Assembly: GCA_039707465.1 (NCBI GenBank)
Contig: CM077648.1
Span: 29,267,119-29,331,118, forward strand
Source: Rhabdophis nuchalis
Taxonomy: Eukaryota; Chordata; Lepidosauria; Squamata; Natricidae
Direction: 5' to 3'
DNA: 64,000 nucleotides
Each line of letters opens with the position of its first letter. Position 1 is the first letter of the stretch. Position numbers and translations under genes: made by a program. Under the pieces are notes generated by a model. It searched no databases and was not told the DNA's origin. It saw only the letters and a list, made by a program, of their open reading frames with translations. Of this stretch, positions 36,310-47,944 are shown in pieces.

Positions 36310-38710
36310 CTATATTCAAATGATTCCACCAATCCAGACATACCAATTACTAACTCCATTTTATAACTCTTGTAATGCATCATACAACCCGAGTAAGCAT
36401 TTTTAAACAACACAGTCAGAAGCCATTGTTTATAATCATGCCCAAAGTATTTAAAAATGAACTACCTGCCTGTAGACCTAATTTAATGTCAACCTAAGAA
36501 TAACTTCCAAGGCTGATCCACATCTCCAGTGTGAAGATAGGATACTTGCCATTTTGCTAAAGCAGGAATGGATGATGTCAACCTTGGCCCAATGCAAATA
36601 ATCTCAAAGAGTGTTCCCCAACCGAGGATTCTTACTCAGCATCAAAACTAGTGGTTTCTTTTCCTCCCCTAATGAAACAAGCCAATCTCTTGCTGCACCT
36701 CATTTCATCTTACACAACTCCACTCCAGGTGGCTGGTGTGTGTGTTCTGGCAGGCAGTTCCAATAGTCCTCACTCTGTGACTTCAATGACCTTTTGTCTT
36801 GGGCTGCTTGGCTGCCTGCCATGGGTCTTTATTTTGTTTTTATATTTTGTTCTAGATTTAATAGTGGAACAGTGAAATGCTGGCTATTTTTGCTTGTTTT
36901 TAACAGGTTCAGCAGAAGGATAAAAAACTGAAATCAGCAAGAATTTTGTTGTTTCCCCTTGAAGACTAAGGGGACAGAGAGAAGAGAAAAACTGTTAATG
37001 CTCCCCGCCCCCCAGGTCTCCAAATACGTGCCTGGAGAAGGGGGAGCAATTGGCACATATTTTGCTAGTATGAGAAGGAAAGAAACATGCAGGATTAACT
37101 ATGGTCCAGACAGAACATCAGGTCATCAATGTGAGCAAAGTTGAGGAAGCGAGTTGAAATCCAGAAAAGGATTTCTTAAATCAGCTTCATTTATGCATAG
37201 GAGGCAAGTGAAGGCTAAAAAGGATTTAAATTGAGCCAATGTAAAACATTTGATTTAGGCTTCTGGCCAAATCAATCACACCAATATTTAAAATCTTATT
37301 TGGGCTGTATCACAAGGTTTGGTATGATATAACTACTTTAGATTAAACCTATTAACATTAACTCGGTAAGCGTCAGACTACATAGCAACACATGCTTTAT
37401 TTATTATCTTGAGCTATTTTTAATTTCTATCCTTCAATTCAATTCCATTTTACGCACTATGTGTACTAGGAGTCAAAAAGACACATTCAATTTATTGAAT
37501 TTATATAGGTTCCCCCCCATTCTGACTTTCATATAGTTCTGAGTAGCATACACAATTAAAATTCATTCAACTGCTTTTCAAACATTTGCTATAGGAGCTT
37601 AGTGACAAAAGAAAATAATAGCTACCTTGATATAGCTTGTTAAACTATATTATAAATAATTTTGACTTATTGTGACCTACATTCTTCCACTTTAATGGCT
37701 AAGCAATCTTCCAGTGATACAGCACATAATTCCACCCTCTACTTGCATGGTACCAACAGCTCATTCAATCATACCATATTTTTTTATTATTTTGGTTTAC
37801 TTTGTCTTTTATGCCAAGCTTTTTTGAACTGTGTTTATTGGGGGACATTCTCTACATTTGATAAATTAATTCATTAACTGTACTTTGATATAAATATTTT
37901 ATATCTTATATCAGAATAGCAAAATTAAATGTGAGTAATCTAGATTAAAATCAGTTTACTATATTGTGATGACACAGTATGTTTATTATTAATAAGCATG
38001 CTATGTAAACCCAATATATTGATTTTAATCACAACCATTGCATTATTTTATTTATTTCTTAATTTTTCTTATGCTGACCATCTCCCCCACAACTGGATGG
38101 CTTAATTAACCAACTATGATTAATAAAATGCCTTTATTAATTAATAAACCACAACCAATTTGTTTCATATATCACATTAAATCAAACCAAATGAACCACA
38201 TCATGGTTTATTGTGATGTGTACATTCAGTCGTATATTTTTTCAGATTGATAGTCATGTGGAATTCAAAAATTATCTTTAAGCATTTCTTCTCTGCATAT
38301 GTGCAGACCCACAAATTGTAGTCAATAAAATTAATATAAACTTTTACTAAATTATCATCTTTTGTAGAACGTCAACATTAAATATCATATTTGAAGCAAT
38401 TTTTAAATTACTGATACTCAGATTCAGTTTAGTTTACATCAAAAGTATCAGAACATCTGATTAATCTCATCTATATCACAGAATTTGAAAATATAAACTA
38501 AATTTGTTTACCAAATAAGTCAGAACATCCTTTTTTGATGTTGTTGCAATACAGACGGATACTTTAAATTGGACTCCTTGGCTTAGTATTGTAGCAAGCA
38601 TAAACGATTAAAAGGAAAGGAGAAGGTACATAACTATGCAAATGTGAAAGCTAAATATTTATATAGGCAAACAAGTATGTCCCGATTATCTCATACTGGG
38701 AGGGTAAGTA

Positions 38711-39237
38711 CCATATTTTTCGGAGTATAAGATGCATCAAGGTTTTGAAGAGGAAAAATTTTTTAAAAAAGATTTTGCACTCTGCAAATCTCCCCAAAAT
38801 GGCCTGTTTTTCTTGAAAACGGACCTGTGTTGTTTTTTGTTTTTTTAAAGAGCATGAATAGCCTTTAGGAGGCTTGTACAGTGCTCCTGGGAAGGTGGGC
38901 CCCCCAAAAATGAGCAAAAAACATTTTTTGTGAAAACGGGCCTATTTTTGTCAAAAAAAAAAGGGCATAGCCTTTAGGAGGCTTATTGAGTGCTCCTGGG
39001 GGAGGGCGGGGGGGGGGGGGAAACTGAGCAACAAATGGCCTGTTTTCTGCTCATTTCTGCTCTCCCCAGCCCCCAGGAGCACTCTGAAAGCCTCCTAAAA
39101 GCTATGCACAGCCATTTTGGTGAAGGGGGCAGGGTTTCGGGAGGGAAAAAAACGCTGTATTCAATATATAAGATGCACCCAGATTTTCAGCCTCTTTTTG
39201 AGGGAAAAAGGTGTGTCTTACACTCTGAAAAATACGG
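38711..39237. mobile_element. MITE with ATTTTTCGGAGTATAAGA termini and TA target
   Basis: Left CCATATTTTTCGGAGTATAA and right GTCTTACACTCTGAAAAATACGG are inverted termini of about 25 bp, with TA on each side. The interior repeats GCCTTTAGGAGGCTT and GTGCTCCTGGG in both orientations. Related to 1774-2409. Confidence 0.8.
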
Positions 39238-39393
39238 TATTTTCAAAGCTAAAAGAGCCACCACTGTATAATTATATTTTTATTATCAGTAAATAAATAC
39301 AACATAGACAGCAACTATTTTAGGTATCACTTTTTGAAATACAGTTTTCAAAATCTAAGTTAAAACACCCTTGACCTAGACCTCACTCTAGGT

Positions 39394-39656
39394 CAGATGT
39401 GTCAAACTCAATTTCATTAAGGGCCACATTGGGGTTGTGTTTGACATTGGGGGCTGAGTGGGCATGGCCAGAGTGGGCGTTGCCAGCTCAACATCTTGCA
39501 GCCCTATGCCAGCAAAAACAGAGATCGGGCTCCATTTTTGCTGGCAGAGGCACCACTGCGGGTCAGTTCTTTGCTGTTCCAGGGGGGCCCCGCGGGCCAG
39601 ATCTAAACAACCTGCAGGCCGAATCTGGCCCACGGGCCTTGAGTTTGACACCCCTG
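39394..39656. mobile_element. hAT MITE, TSD CTCTAGGT/CTCTAAGT
   Basis: Termini CAGATGTGTCAAACTCAATT and GAGTTTGACACCCCTG; the flanking octamers differ at one base. 263 bp, with an internal TGCCAGCAAAAACAGAGATC / TTTTTGCTGGCA inverted pair. Confidence 0.9.
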
Positions 39657-40604
39657 CTCTAAGTGAACAGATGTTCTTTTAAAAGTGCTTGCAGCAAAGC
39701 CTAGCTGGATTCAAATGATTAATAGAAAAAAAGGCTTATAATTGGCAGATCTAAATTGCGGGGTTGTTTGTAAACAATATAACAAAGCATTAAAAAATCA
39801 CAACATTTTAAAATAGTACACAGAAAATTATTTAGGAAAAAATAGGTGCCAGTATATGTGTGGTATATATTGACCAGTCATATTTTAAAAGGCAAGAGAC
39901 CATTTCTGCTCTCGGTATATGGTAAAAAAGAAAAGATTAAGAAAGTGAGACTTTAGGATTGAAGCCTAATGGTACAATATCAAATTATATAGCCAATTTA
40001 GGAATGGGGCATGTAGGAACTTCAATCAATTTCAATACTCCATAAAATCTAATAATTTTTATAAGTGCTCTGAGATTTTAGCAAAGTAAAGACTTATACA
40101 TATTGGATAGAGCTGAGTTTTTTCTTGCTATAATGTGACACAGAATTATGGATACTACATAATTTATACACACACCATAAAGTTGTAGTCAAGGTTTCAA
40201 GATACACTTCTATTAAAGATTAAGAGAAACATAAAAACCATTAATCCCAGCTAAAAGACACACATTTTGACTTAATTGCTAACTCTTCTATTCAATCATT
40301 TGTTCTTTATTGGCCTCTGGCTTTATTATTGGCAGATCCTGAGATAAGGACAATAACAAATCAAATTACTCATTCAAGCTACTTCTACCACAAAATAATA
40401 ATTTTATTACACGATGCGATAATGCTGCCTTATAGATCTTTAGTACATTTCTCTTTTTCTATCAATATCAAAAACTATCACAGCAATTTCTTTCTTTTCC
40501 CTTTCCTCTCCAGGTTTCACTATTTGCTTTGTTTTTCTGAATGAAAACTTCATGTAAAAGTAGACATGATATGGGAGCCTTCTCCATACTGATATTACCT
40601 AAAG

Positions 40605-40926
40605 CAGGGGTCCCCAACCTTTTTGGCACCAGGGACCGGTTTCATGTTAAAAACATTCCGTGGACCGGTGGCCATGGCTCGGCCGGTGTAGAGGGGGAGG
40701 GGGGAGGGAGAACAGGTGGCTCACTCGCCCCTCTTGGGCCCCCAACGGTGTGAGTGGCTGCGCCTGCGCTCTCCCACCCCCGGCACGCGCTTTGCCCAGG
40801 GGGCTGCCCCCTCCTCCCTCCTCCTTCTCTCCAGCCCTTTCTAAGAGTTGCGCCCCTCACTGTGGCCCGGTTCCTATCAAGCCACGGACCGGCACCACTC
40901 CGTGGCCCAGGGGTTGGGGACCCCTG
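40605..40926. mobile_element. hAT MITE, TSD ACCTAAAG
   Basis: Termini CAGGGGTCCCCAACCTTTTT and GGTTGGGGACCCCTG with exact ACCTAAAG duplications (40597-40604, 40927-40934). GC- and CpG-rich interior with ACCGG boxes near both ends. Lies immediately downstream of the CR1 tail. Confidence 0.92.
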
Positions 40927-40953
40927 ACCTAAAGGATTATGGAGCTTGAAATC

Positions 40954-40981
40954 AATACAATACAATACAATACAATACAAT
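40954..40981. repeat. (ATACA)n microsatellite at the CR1 3' end
   Basis: About six ATACA units directly abutting the CR1 terminal sequence; in CR1 orientation this is a TGTAT tail repeat. Consistent with CR1 3' ends carrying short tandem repeats instead of poly-A. Confidence 0.9.
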
Positions 40982-41041
40982 AGCAGAGTTGGAAGGGACC
41001 TTGTAGGTCTTCTAGTCCAACCCCCTGCATGGGCAGGAATC

Positions 41042-43078
41042 TTATACCATTTCAGACAAATGGCTGTCTAACATCTTTTTAAAGACTTCCAGGGTTGGGG
41101 CATTCACAACTGCTGGAGGCAAGCTGTTCCAGAGGTTAATTGTTCTTACTGTTAGGAAATTTCTCCTTAGTTCTAAGTTGCTTCTCTCCTTGGTTAGTTT
41201 CCACCCATTGCTCCTTGTCCTGCCCCCAGGTGTCTTGGAGAAAAGTTTGACTCCCTCTTCTTTGTGGCACCCTCTGAGATATCGGAACACTGCTATCATG
41301 TCTCCCCTGGTCCTTCTCTTCATCAAACTAGACATACCCAGTTCCTGCAGCCGTTCTTCATATGTCTTAGTCTCCAGTCCTCTAATCATCTTGGTTGCTC
41401 TTCTTTGCACTCTTTCCAGAGTCTCCACGTCTTTTCTACATCGTGGCGACCAAAACTGTATGCAGTATTCCAAGTGTGGCCTTACCAAGGCACTATACAG
41501 TGGCATTAACACTTCACGCGATCTAGATTCTATCCCTCTGTTGATGCAGCCTAGAACTGTGTTGGCTTTTTTGGCAGCTGCTGCACACTGCTGGCTCATA
41601 TTTAAATGGTTGTCCACTAGGATTCCGAGATCCCTCTCACAGTTGCTACTATTGAGCAAGGTACCACCTATACTGTACTTGTGCATTTGGTTTTTCTTGC
41701 CTATATGTAGGACCTTACTTTTTTCACAATTGAATTTCATTTTATTAGACAGTGCCCAATGTTCAAGTTTGTCTAGATCCTTCTGTATCTTAAGCCTATC
41801 TTCTGGAGTGTTGGCTATTCCTGCCAGCTTGGTGTCGTCTGCGAATTTGATGAGTTCCCCATTTATCCCCTCATCCAAATCGTTGATGAAGATGTTAAAG
41901 AGTACTGGGCCTAAAACAGAGCCTTGGGGGACTCCACTGCATACTTCCTTCCATGTAGATGCAGTTCCATTGAGGACTACACGTTGAGTGCGGTTGGTCA
42001 GCCAGTTACGAATCCATTTGGTGGTGGTGCTGTCTAACCCACAATTTTCTACTTTATCTAATAGTAGGTTATGGTCTACTTTATCAAATGCCTTACTGAA
42101 GTCCAGGTAAATTATATCAACAGCATTCCTCTGGTCCACTGATTTTGTTACTTTGTCAAAGAATGCAATTAGATTCGTCTGGCATGATCTGTTTTTGACA
42201 AACCCATGTTGGCTTTTGGCTATTACTTTGTTTGCTTCTAGGTGTTCACTTATTTGTTGTTTAATTATCTTTTCCAGAATCTTTCCTGGTATTGAGGTCA
42301 GGCTGATGGGTCTATAGTTTCCTGGATCTGTTTTTTTTCCTTTTTTGAAGATGGGAACCACATCTGCTCTTTTCCAGTCTTCTGGCAGTTCCCCGGTGCT
42401 CCAGGATCTCTGAAAGATATAGTTCAGTGGTTCTGAGATCTCGTCTGCCAGTTCCTTCAGAACCCTGGGGTGTAATCCATCCGGTCCTGGTGATTTGAAC
42501 TCGTCCAGGGCAGACAGGTGCTCACTTACCATTTTCTTCTCTATTTCAACTTGTGTTCCTAATCTGATATTTGTGGTGCTGTTTTTGATTGATTGGACTG
42601 TTTTATCCCTTTGTGTAAAGACAGATGCAAAGAAAGAGTTAAATAGTTCTGCTTTCTCCCTGTTGCTTATCATCTTCTTGCCATTTTCTCCCAGCAGTGG
42701 ACCAATTGTTTCCTTAACTTTTTTCTTATTTTTAACATGTTGGAAGAAGCTTTTTTTGTTATTTTTTACTTTTTTGGCAAGCCTTTCTTCATTGTGAGCC
42801 TTAGCTTTCCTCACTTCATCTTTACAGGCTCGGGCTATTTGCTGATATTTTGCCTTGGTTATGTCCCCCTTTTTCCACTTTTTATATTTATCCTTTTTGT
42901 CTTTCAATTTGTCAGAGAGTTCTTTATGCAGCCATGCTGGTTTCTTTTGGGAACTGTTATTTTTCTTCTTCATTGGTATTGCGCTGGACTGGGCTTTTAT
43001 AATCTCATTTTTCAAAATTTCCCAAGCTTCTTGAGTTGTTTTCCCCTTGAGGATTCTCATCCATGGAATCCTTCCCAA
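41042..43078 (-). pseudogene. CR1 ORF2 reverse transcriptase part
   Basis: 678 codons, uninterrupted. RT motifs in order: SPGPDGLHPRVLKEL at 196-210, NYRPISLTSIPGKILEK at 254-270, DFSKAFDKVDH at 326-336, GVPQGSVLGPVLFNIFINDL at 382-401, FADD catalytic box at 412-415, GKKNQ near 463, and the CR1 C-terminal LYSALVRPHLEYCIQFWSP. The catalytic Asp residues are present. It begins downstream of the endonuclease in a different frame, so it cannot be made as part of the normal ORF2 protein; hence called as a broken gene. Confidence 0.92.
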
Positions 43079-43116
43079 GCTCTCTCTGAGTTTGTTGAAA
43101 TTAGCTCTCTTGAAGT

Positions 43117-43908
43117 CTAAGACTCTAGTTTGACTTGTTCAACTACTTTTGTTTGCATAATGTTGAATTCCAGTATTTCATGATCGCTTGCCCCCAAAGT
43201 TCCTGTAGCTTCTACACCTTCTATCATTTCCTCTCTGTTAGTGAGAATTAAGTCCAATATTGCTGATCCCCTTGTTCCCTTCTCTACCTTTTGGGAAACA
43301 AAGTTGTCTGCTAGGTTTGTTAGGAACCTGTTGGATCTTCCACTTGGTGCAGAGTTTGTTTCCCAATTGATGTCAGGGTAGTTAAAATCTCCCATTACTA
43401 TTGCAGTGTGCTTCCTACATACCTTAGTTAGCTGGTTAGCAAAAAGTACATCCACTTCCTCTGCTTGGTTGGGTGGCCTGTAGTATAGACCTATGACAAT
43501 ATCATTCCCCCCCCAACCTTTAATATTGACCCAAATACATTCAAGATAGTTCTCATCATTGTTGTGCTCTATTTCTGTAGAGATGTAATTACTTCTTATA
43601 TATAGTGCAACTCCACCTCCTCTTTTATTTGGTCTATTTCTTTTAAATAATTTAAATCCTTCTAGCTGTATGTTCCATTTGTGGGTTTCATCCCACCAAG
43701 TTTCTGTAATGGCAACAATATTGTATCTGCCCTCATTTACTTGAATTTCTAATTCACCCTGTTTATTCCTCATACTCTGTGCATTGGTGTATAGACATTT
43801 GAGTCCATTTTGATTGACCCTGTGTTTTCTGTCTACGAAACCTGTGTTATGCCTGACTATGGTTCTCTTTGCCCCTATTTCTTTGCCACTTGTATGGTTC
43901 ATGTACAT
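43117..43908 (-). pseudogene. CR1 ORF2 endonuclease part (frame ends early)
   Basis: 263 codons of an APE-type endonuclease: YTNAQSMRNK at 40-49, ITETWWDE at 67-74, GLYYRPP at 140-146, GDFNYPDINW at 173-182, SDHEILEF at 241-248. These are the expected metal-binding and His/Asp residues. It stops at 43117, about 40 bp before the first Met of the RT frame; the text at 43095-43120 continues in the other frame as the family's usual VLDFKRANF linker, so a single small indel explains the break. Confidence 0.9.
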
Positions 43909-44066
43909 GGTATGGCACCCACTGTTAATTGTTTGGTTTTGCTTGACAGCAGTGTTGATAATATTACCTGCACAATTATCTATGTTACACGCACTGATAA
44001 CCCTATGAATTTTAGTTTGCTGGGGACAGAAATATTCTTTATCTATTGATTCTCTGTCCCCACTAT

Positions 44067-44522
44067 TCAGTTTAAATGTTTAGCCAGGAAATCTGTGAAT
44101 TTAGTGCCAAGTAACTCAGTCCCTTTCTTGGATGGGTGCAAACCATCTCTTTTGTACAGTTTATCATTGGACCAGCTGCAGGCATCATGACTAATAAGAC
44201 CAAAGCCTTCCTTTTTACACCACTCCTTTAGCCACACATTAAACTCTGCTATGCGCTGGCCCTTTCCTTTTTGTTCCTTGTATACTGGTATAACCTCTGA
44301 GAAGATAAGCCTACAACCTGTACTACTAAGTTCGTACCCCAAACTCTGGAAATCATTCTGCACAGAAGCTACATCTTTTTGGGACAGATCATTTGTGCCA
44401 AGATGTATAATAGCATCAACTTCACAGTCCTTACTTGCATTCGTGACTATCTTAAGAATACGCCTCTTGTCTCTGCTGGCTGTAGCACCCGGTAAACATC
44501 TGACATCTTTCAAAACCTCCAT
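44067..44522 (-). pseudogene. CR1 ORF1 C-terminal esterase domain, 5'-truncated
   Basis: 151 codons of the SGNH-type hydrolase found in CR1 ORF1: IHLGTNDLS at 39-47 (block III GxND) and DGLHPSKKG at 126-134 (block V DxxH). The block I GDS serine motif should precede it but the frame meets TGA nine codons upstream of this Met, where the element is truncated, so the catalytic serine is missing. Confidence 0.85.
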
Positions 44523-44553
44523 ATCCTTACCTAAGTTTACATCTCTTACAAAT

Positions 44554-44662
44554 CAACATTCATTCATTCGTTCTTTCAAATCAACATTCATTCATTCGTT
44601 CATTCGTTCATTTAAAAGATTTGTATGGCAACTTATCTTAAAACACAACTCTGGGTGGTTCA
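44554..44662 (-). repeat. LINE/SINE tail with (AATG)n, target of the CR1 insertion
   Basis: Minus strand: GTGAACCACCCAGAGTTGTG, GCCATACAAATC, then AATGAACGAATGAATG repeats. TTCATTCATTCGTT units continue to the CR1 boundary. Confidence 0.6.
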
Positions 44663-44670
44663 CAATATAG

Positions 44671-45101
44671 CCATGGTGGTGAACCTATGGCACTTGTGCC
44701 ACAGGTGGCACATGGAGCCATAGCTGCCAGCACGCAAACTGTCAGCTCCAGTGCACATGCACATGCTGGCCAGTTGATTTTCAGCCTTCCGGAGGGCTGG
44801 GAGAACTTCTGGTAGGCCCATTTGGCCCATTTTTCACGCTCTCCAGGCTCCAGAGGCTTTCCTGGAGCCTGGGGAGGGCAAAAACCGCCTAGGAAATACC
44901 AAGTTTCCCTGAACGAGGAAATACCAAGTTCAGCTTTAAGGCGAGCAGTGCGGCATGTGTGGGTGGGAGTGTGTGGGTGGGGTTGTGCATGCATGCGCAT
45001 GTGGGGGGGGGCACTTTCCATAATGGGTGCTGGCATGCGTGCACACCATCCCTCACCCAACAGCAAAAGGCACCCAACAACAAAAAGGTTAGCCATCACT
45101 G
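44671..45101. mobile_element. hAT MITE, TSD CAATATAG
   Basis: Left CCATGGTGGTGAACCTATGG, right GGTTAGCCATCACTG, exact CAATATAG duplications (44663-44670, 45102-45109). 431 bp; inside, GAACGAGGAAATACCAAGTT and a partial copy are in tandem. The 161-codon ORF over it is not a gene. Confidence 0.92.
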
Positions 45102-46929
45102 CAATATAGGATGAACAAAACATTTTTTTAAAAAGAAACTTGTTTGAAGTTTAGTGGAATATGATATGGAAGAAACAAAATATAGCTGGATTCCTTATCC
45201 TACGGTATTAAAGCCAACATTCAAATCCAAGATACAATGAAATATAGAATATATTATATATATTATGCCTAAGGAAAAGGTGTAAAGCTTACAATTAAAT
45301 TCATATTCTGCTGAACAAAAAAAACCTGCAGCTATTGCAACACAGAAAGGGAGATAAAGTCAGTGACAGAATCTGACAGAAATTATAGAACTAAATTGTA
45401 TTGTCAGAACAATATAGCCCTTTGTTAAAGAAATACAAAGACTTTCAAATACGGTTCTTAAAAATGGAAATGTTTAAATATCTTCATCAGAAGGAACAGT
45501 ACTATCCAAAGTGTGGCAGATTGACATTTATTATGGATTAAACAATTCAAAAAACCAGTATTTTTTCTTATTATAAACTAACTGTTTTTCAGCATTATAA
45601 AAAAATTAAAGAACTTTAGTTGCTGAGGTAAATTAATAACTACTTTCTTTTGCAAAGCAATATATAGGTGATCTTCCAGATCAGCATCAATCGATCAAAT
45701 AACTTGGCAATTAACAGCAAGAAAAATGCCAATTCCAGAATATAATTTACAATGCAATATTTACATAATTAAACTGGGTGTTTATGATCCAGCTACCTAC
45801 TGAATTAAATCCCAACCTTTTTTAAAAAACAAGTATGTTTGACATCTTATTCAGGAAACAATAAACCTGTGCTCAGAATAATACATCTAATTTGAAATAT
45901 ATTTTCTTACTGAAGGAAAAACTGTATATGTGAAGTTCTTGTATACTGGACCAACCAGTTTTGAAACACTGAAAATGTTTCTTAGGAAGTGACAATTCTA
46001 AATGCACATGCATAACATTCACAAAAGCTCAGTAATCCCAAATTGCCACTTATATCCAAGGTAAACATGAATACTACAAGCTGGTCTCTCTTCTAGCCAT
46101 CAGTTAAGAAAGCAGCTAATGAGTGGCCCAAAAGGAAGTGATTAATGCATTCTTGTATTACCCTGATGGGGCAGTGAGTAGACGTATAAGGAAAACAAGA
46201 GATATGGAAACGTTGTTTTAGCAGAATTGCTTCAAGAAGGGATGAAAGCAAGATAAGTGAACATTATTAACTGCATTTTATACATGCAAGTTGTCCTGAT
46301 TCAAGTGAAGTGAGAAGCAATTAATACAACCGTGAATAGATTCTGATGAAGTCAGTATCACTTTGTGCTAATAGCAACCTTATCTCAGGTTGATGCTCTC
46401 AGGATGGACAGGTGTATCTGTTCTTATAATAACTGAATCAGAAACAGCCACATTGTTTGAAGGGATAGGAGCCAAAGACTAACCAAGTGCAAAATCCTGA
46501 GTTTGGGAAAGATGCATAGAGAAATTAGAGAAAATTATAAAAAAAAGAGTTATTTTCTAATAATAGTTATCACCTAATACACTTCCCCATCTAGGAGATA
46601 AGAAAAGATATGTGCAAAGAGGAAAACTACACCAAGGGATCTCAACTATTATTGGAAAGAAGCACAACATACAGGAAAATGCCTTGTCACCATCACCCTT
46701 TTTCTTTGTATATTAATTGCAAAATTAAACCATTTCAGAAAGGTCTCAGGTGTACGTCTAGTTTTGTACCAAGAAACTTGTTCCAATTGACAGAGGGTCC
46801 ATGGCTTACAGAGATTCAGCAGGGTGTCACATCACCATTTATGCTGAATAAGAATCAGGGTGCATAAGCCTATTTAAGTCAGCATTCTCCTTCAGAGAAT
46901 GGTTAACCAGACACCTGCTCAAACAAATG

Positions 46930-47345
46930 ATGATTTTCCGGAAACGTTTTCTCCTCTTTTTTCCAGAAGCCTTTGAACTGTGGTGCTGGAGGCGACTATT
47001 ACACATCCCATGGACTACAAAAATAACACAGAAATCCTAGACCGAACCTCACCAAAAATATCACTTAAAGCCAAGATCTCCAGAGACTGTCACACTTTGA
47101 TCATGTCATGAGAACTGTCTCACTTGAAAAGCCAGTCATGCTGGGAGTGATCAATGGGAAAAAAGGGGAAGGGACTGCCCTAGTACCCTCTGGCTGGACA
47201 CTATAAATGATGACACCAGGATGACCATGGCAGATCTGAAGGAGGCAGTATGAGACAGAGGAGCATGGAGAGTGCTGATCCATAGAATGGCCAAGGGTCG
47301 GACTTGACTGAATGGCTGATGATGACGCAAGGACATCAAAAGAGG
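46930..47345 (+). mobile_element. BovB/RTE LINE 3' remnant
   Basis: Reads like the C-terminus of BovB reverse transcriptase with stops: AGAAGCCTTTGAACTGTGGTGCTGGAGG, ACTTGAAAAGCCAGTCATGC and a terminal GGTCGGACTTGACTGAATGG. Diverged relative of 54915-55405. Confidence 0.75.
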
Positions 47346-47714
47346 AGTGAATTAGAATATATAACTTAATCTTACATGGACTATCAAGATTACTATGGAT
47401 AATTAGTCAGAATTCTAAGCAATGATAATGTAATATCCAAACACTGGATTTAAATATCAATATTACTAAACTTTGTTCAATGTTTCCAGTTTTAGATCCC
47501 TAAATCACACTGGCTTCATATTTTGCATGTTTCAGATGTTAAGCAAAATTCTATATTTTTTAATGTAGATCTCTAGATTAAAATCTTAATAAAAAATTGG
47601 GGAAGAGTATCGTTGGCTCTCACCTAAAATGTGGAGCTTTAGTTACCCATTTTAAAGACGAAGATACCCATTTATAGGAAAAGGAAGAACTGAATAGTTT
47701 TAATGCCATCAGAT

Positions 47715-47944
47715 CAGTGGTGGGTTCCAATCGGTTCGACCGAACCAGTAATAGTTTGGCAGCCTGAAACTGGCAGCCAACCAGTCCTGCCATGCCCCCA
47801 AAGCAGTTTTTTTTGCCGCTGCCGTAGGCAACACCATCTTGTTTTTTGCTTCTGTACATGCACAGTGCAATTTTTGTACAGCACACGTGTGCATGGCGTG
47901 TCCCTGAGCAAACCAGCAGTAGTCTGTGCCGGAACCTACCACTG
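47715..47944. mobile_element. CAGTGGTGGGTTCC-family hAT MITE, TSD CATCAGAT/CGTCAGAT
   Basis: Left CAGTGGTGGGTTCCAATCGG, right GGAACCTACCACTG, with flanking octamers differing at one base. Internal TTCGACCGAACC near the left end is palindromic. Confidence 0.88.

Larger units (their letters stand above)
40982..44553 (-). mobile_element. CR1 LINE, 3.6 kb, 5'-truncated, nearly intact
   Basis: In minus orientation: end of ORF1 (44522-44067), linker, ORF2 endonuclease (43908-43117), reverse transcriptase (43078-41042) and a short 3' UTR ending GGTCCCTTCCAACTCTGCTA. The in-frame stop at about 44553 and the adjoining (AATG)n of another repeat mark the 5' truncation. Only one frameshift divides ORF2, so the insertion is recent compared with other LINEs here. 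It lies in FHDC1 intron 1, in the same direction as the gene. Confidence 0.93.

Noticed and set aside
41178..41987. 269-codon plus-strand ORF
   Set aside because: Antisense shadow of the CR1 reverse transcriptase frame.
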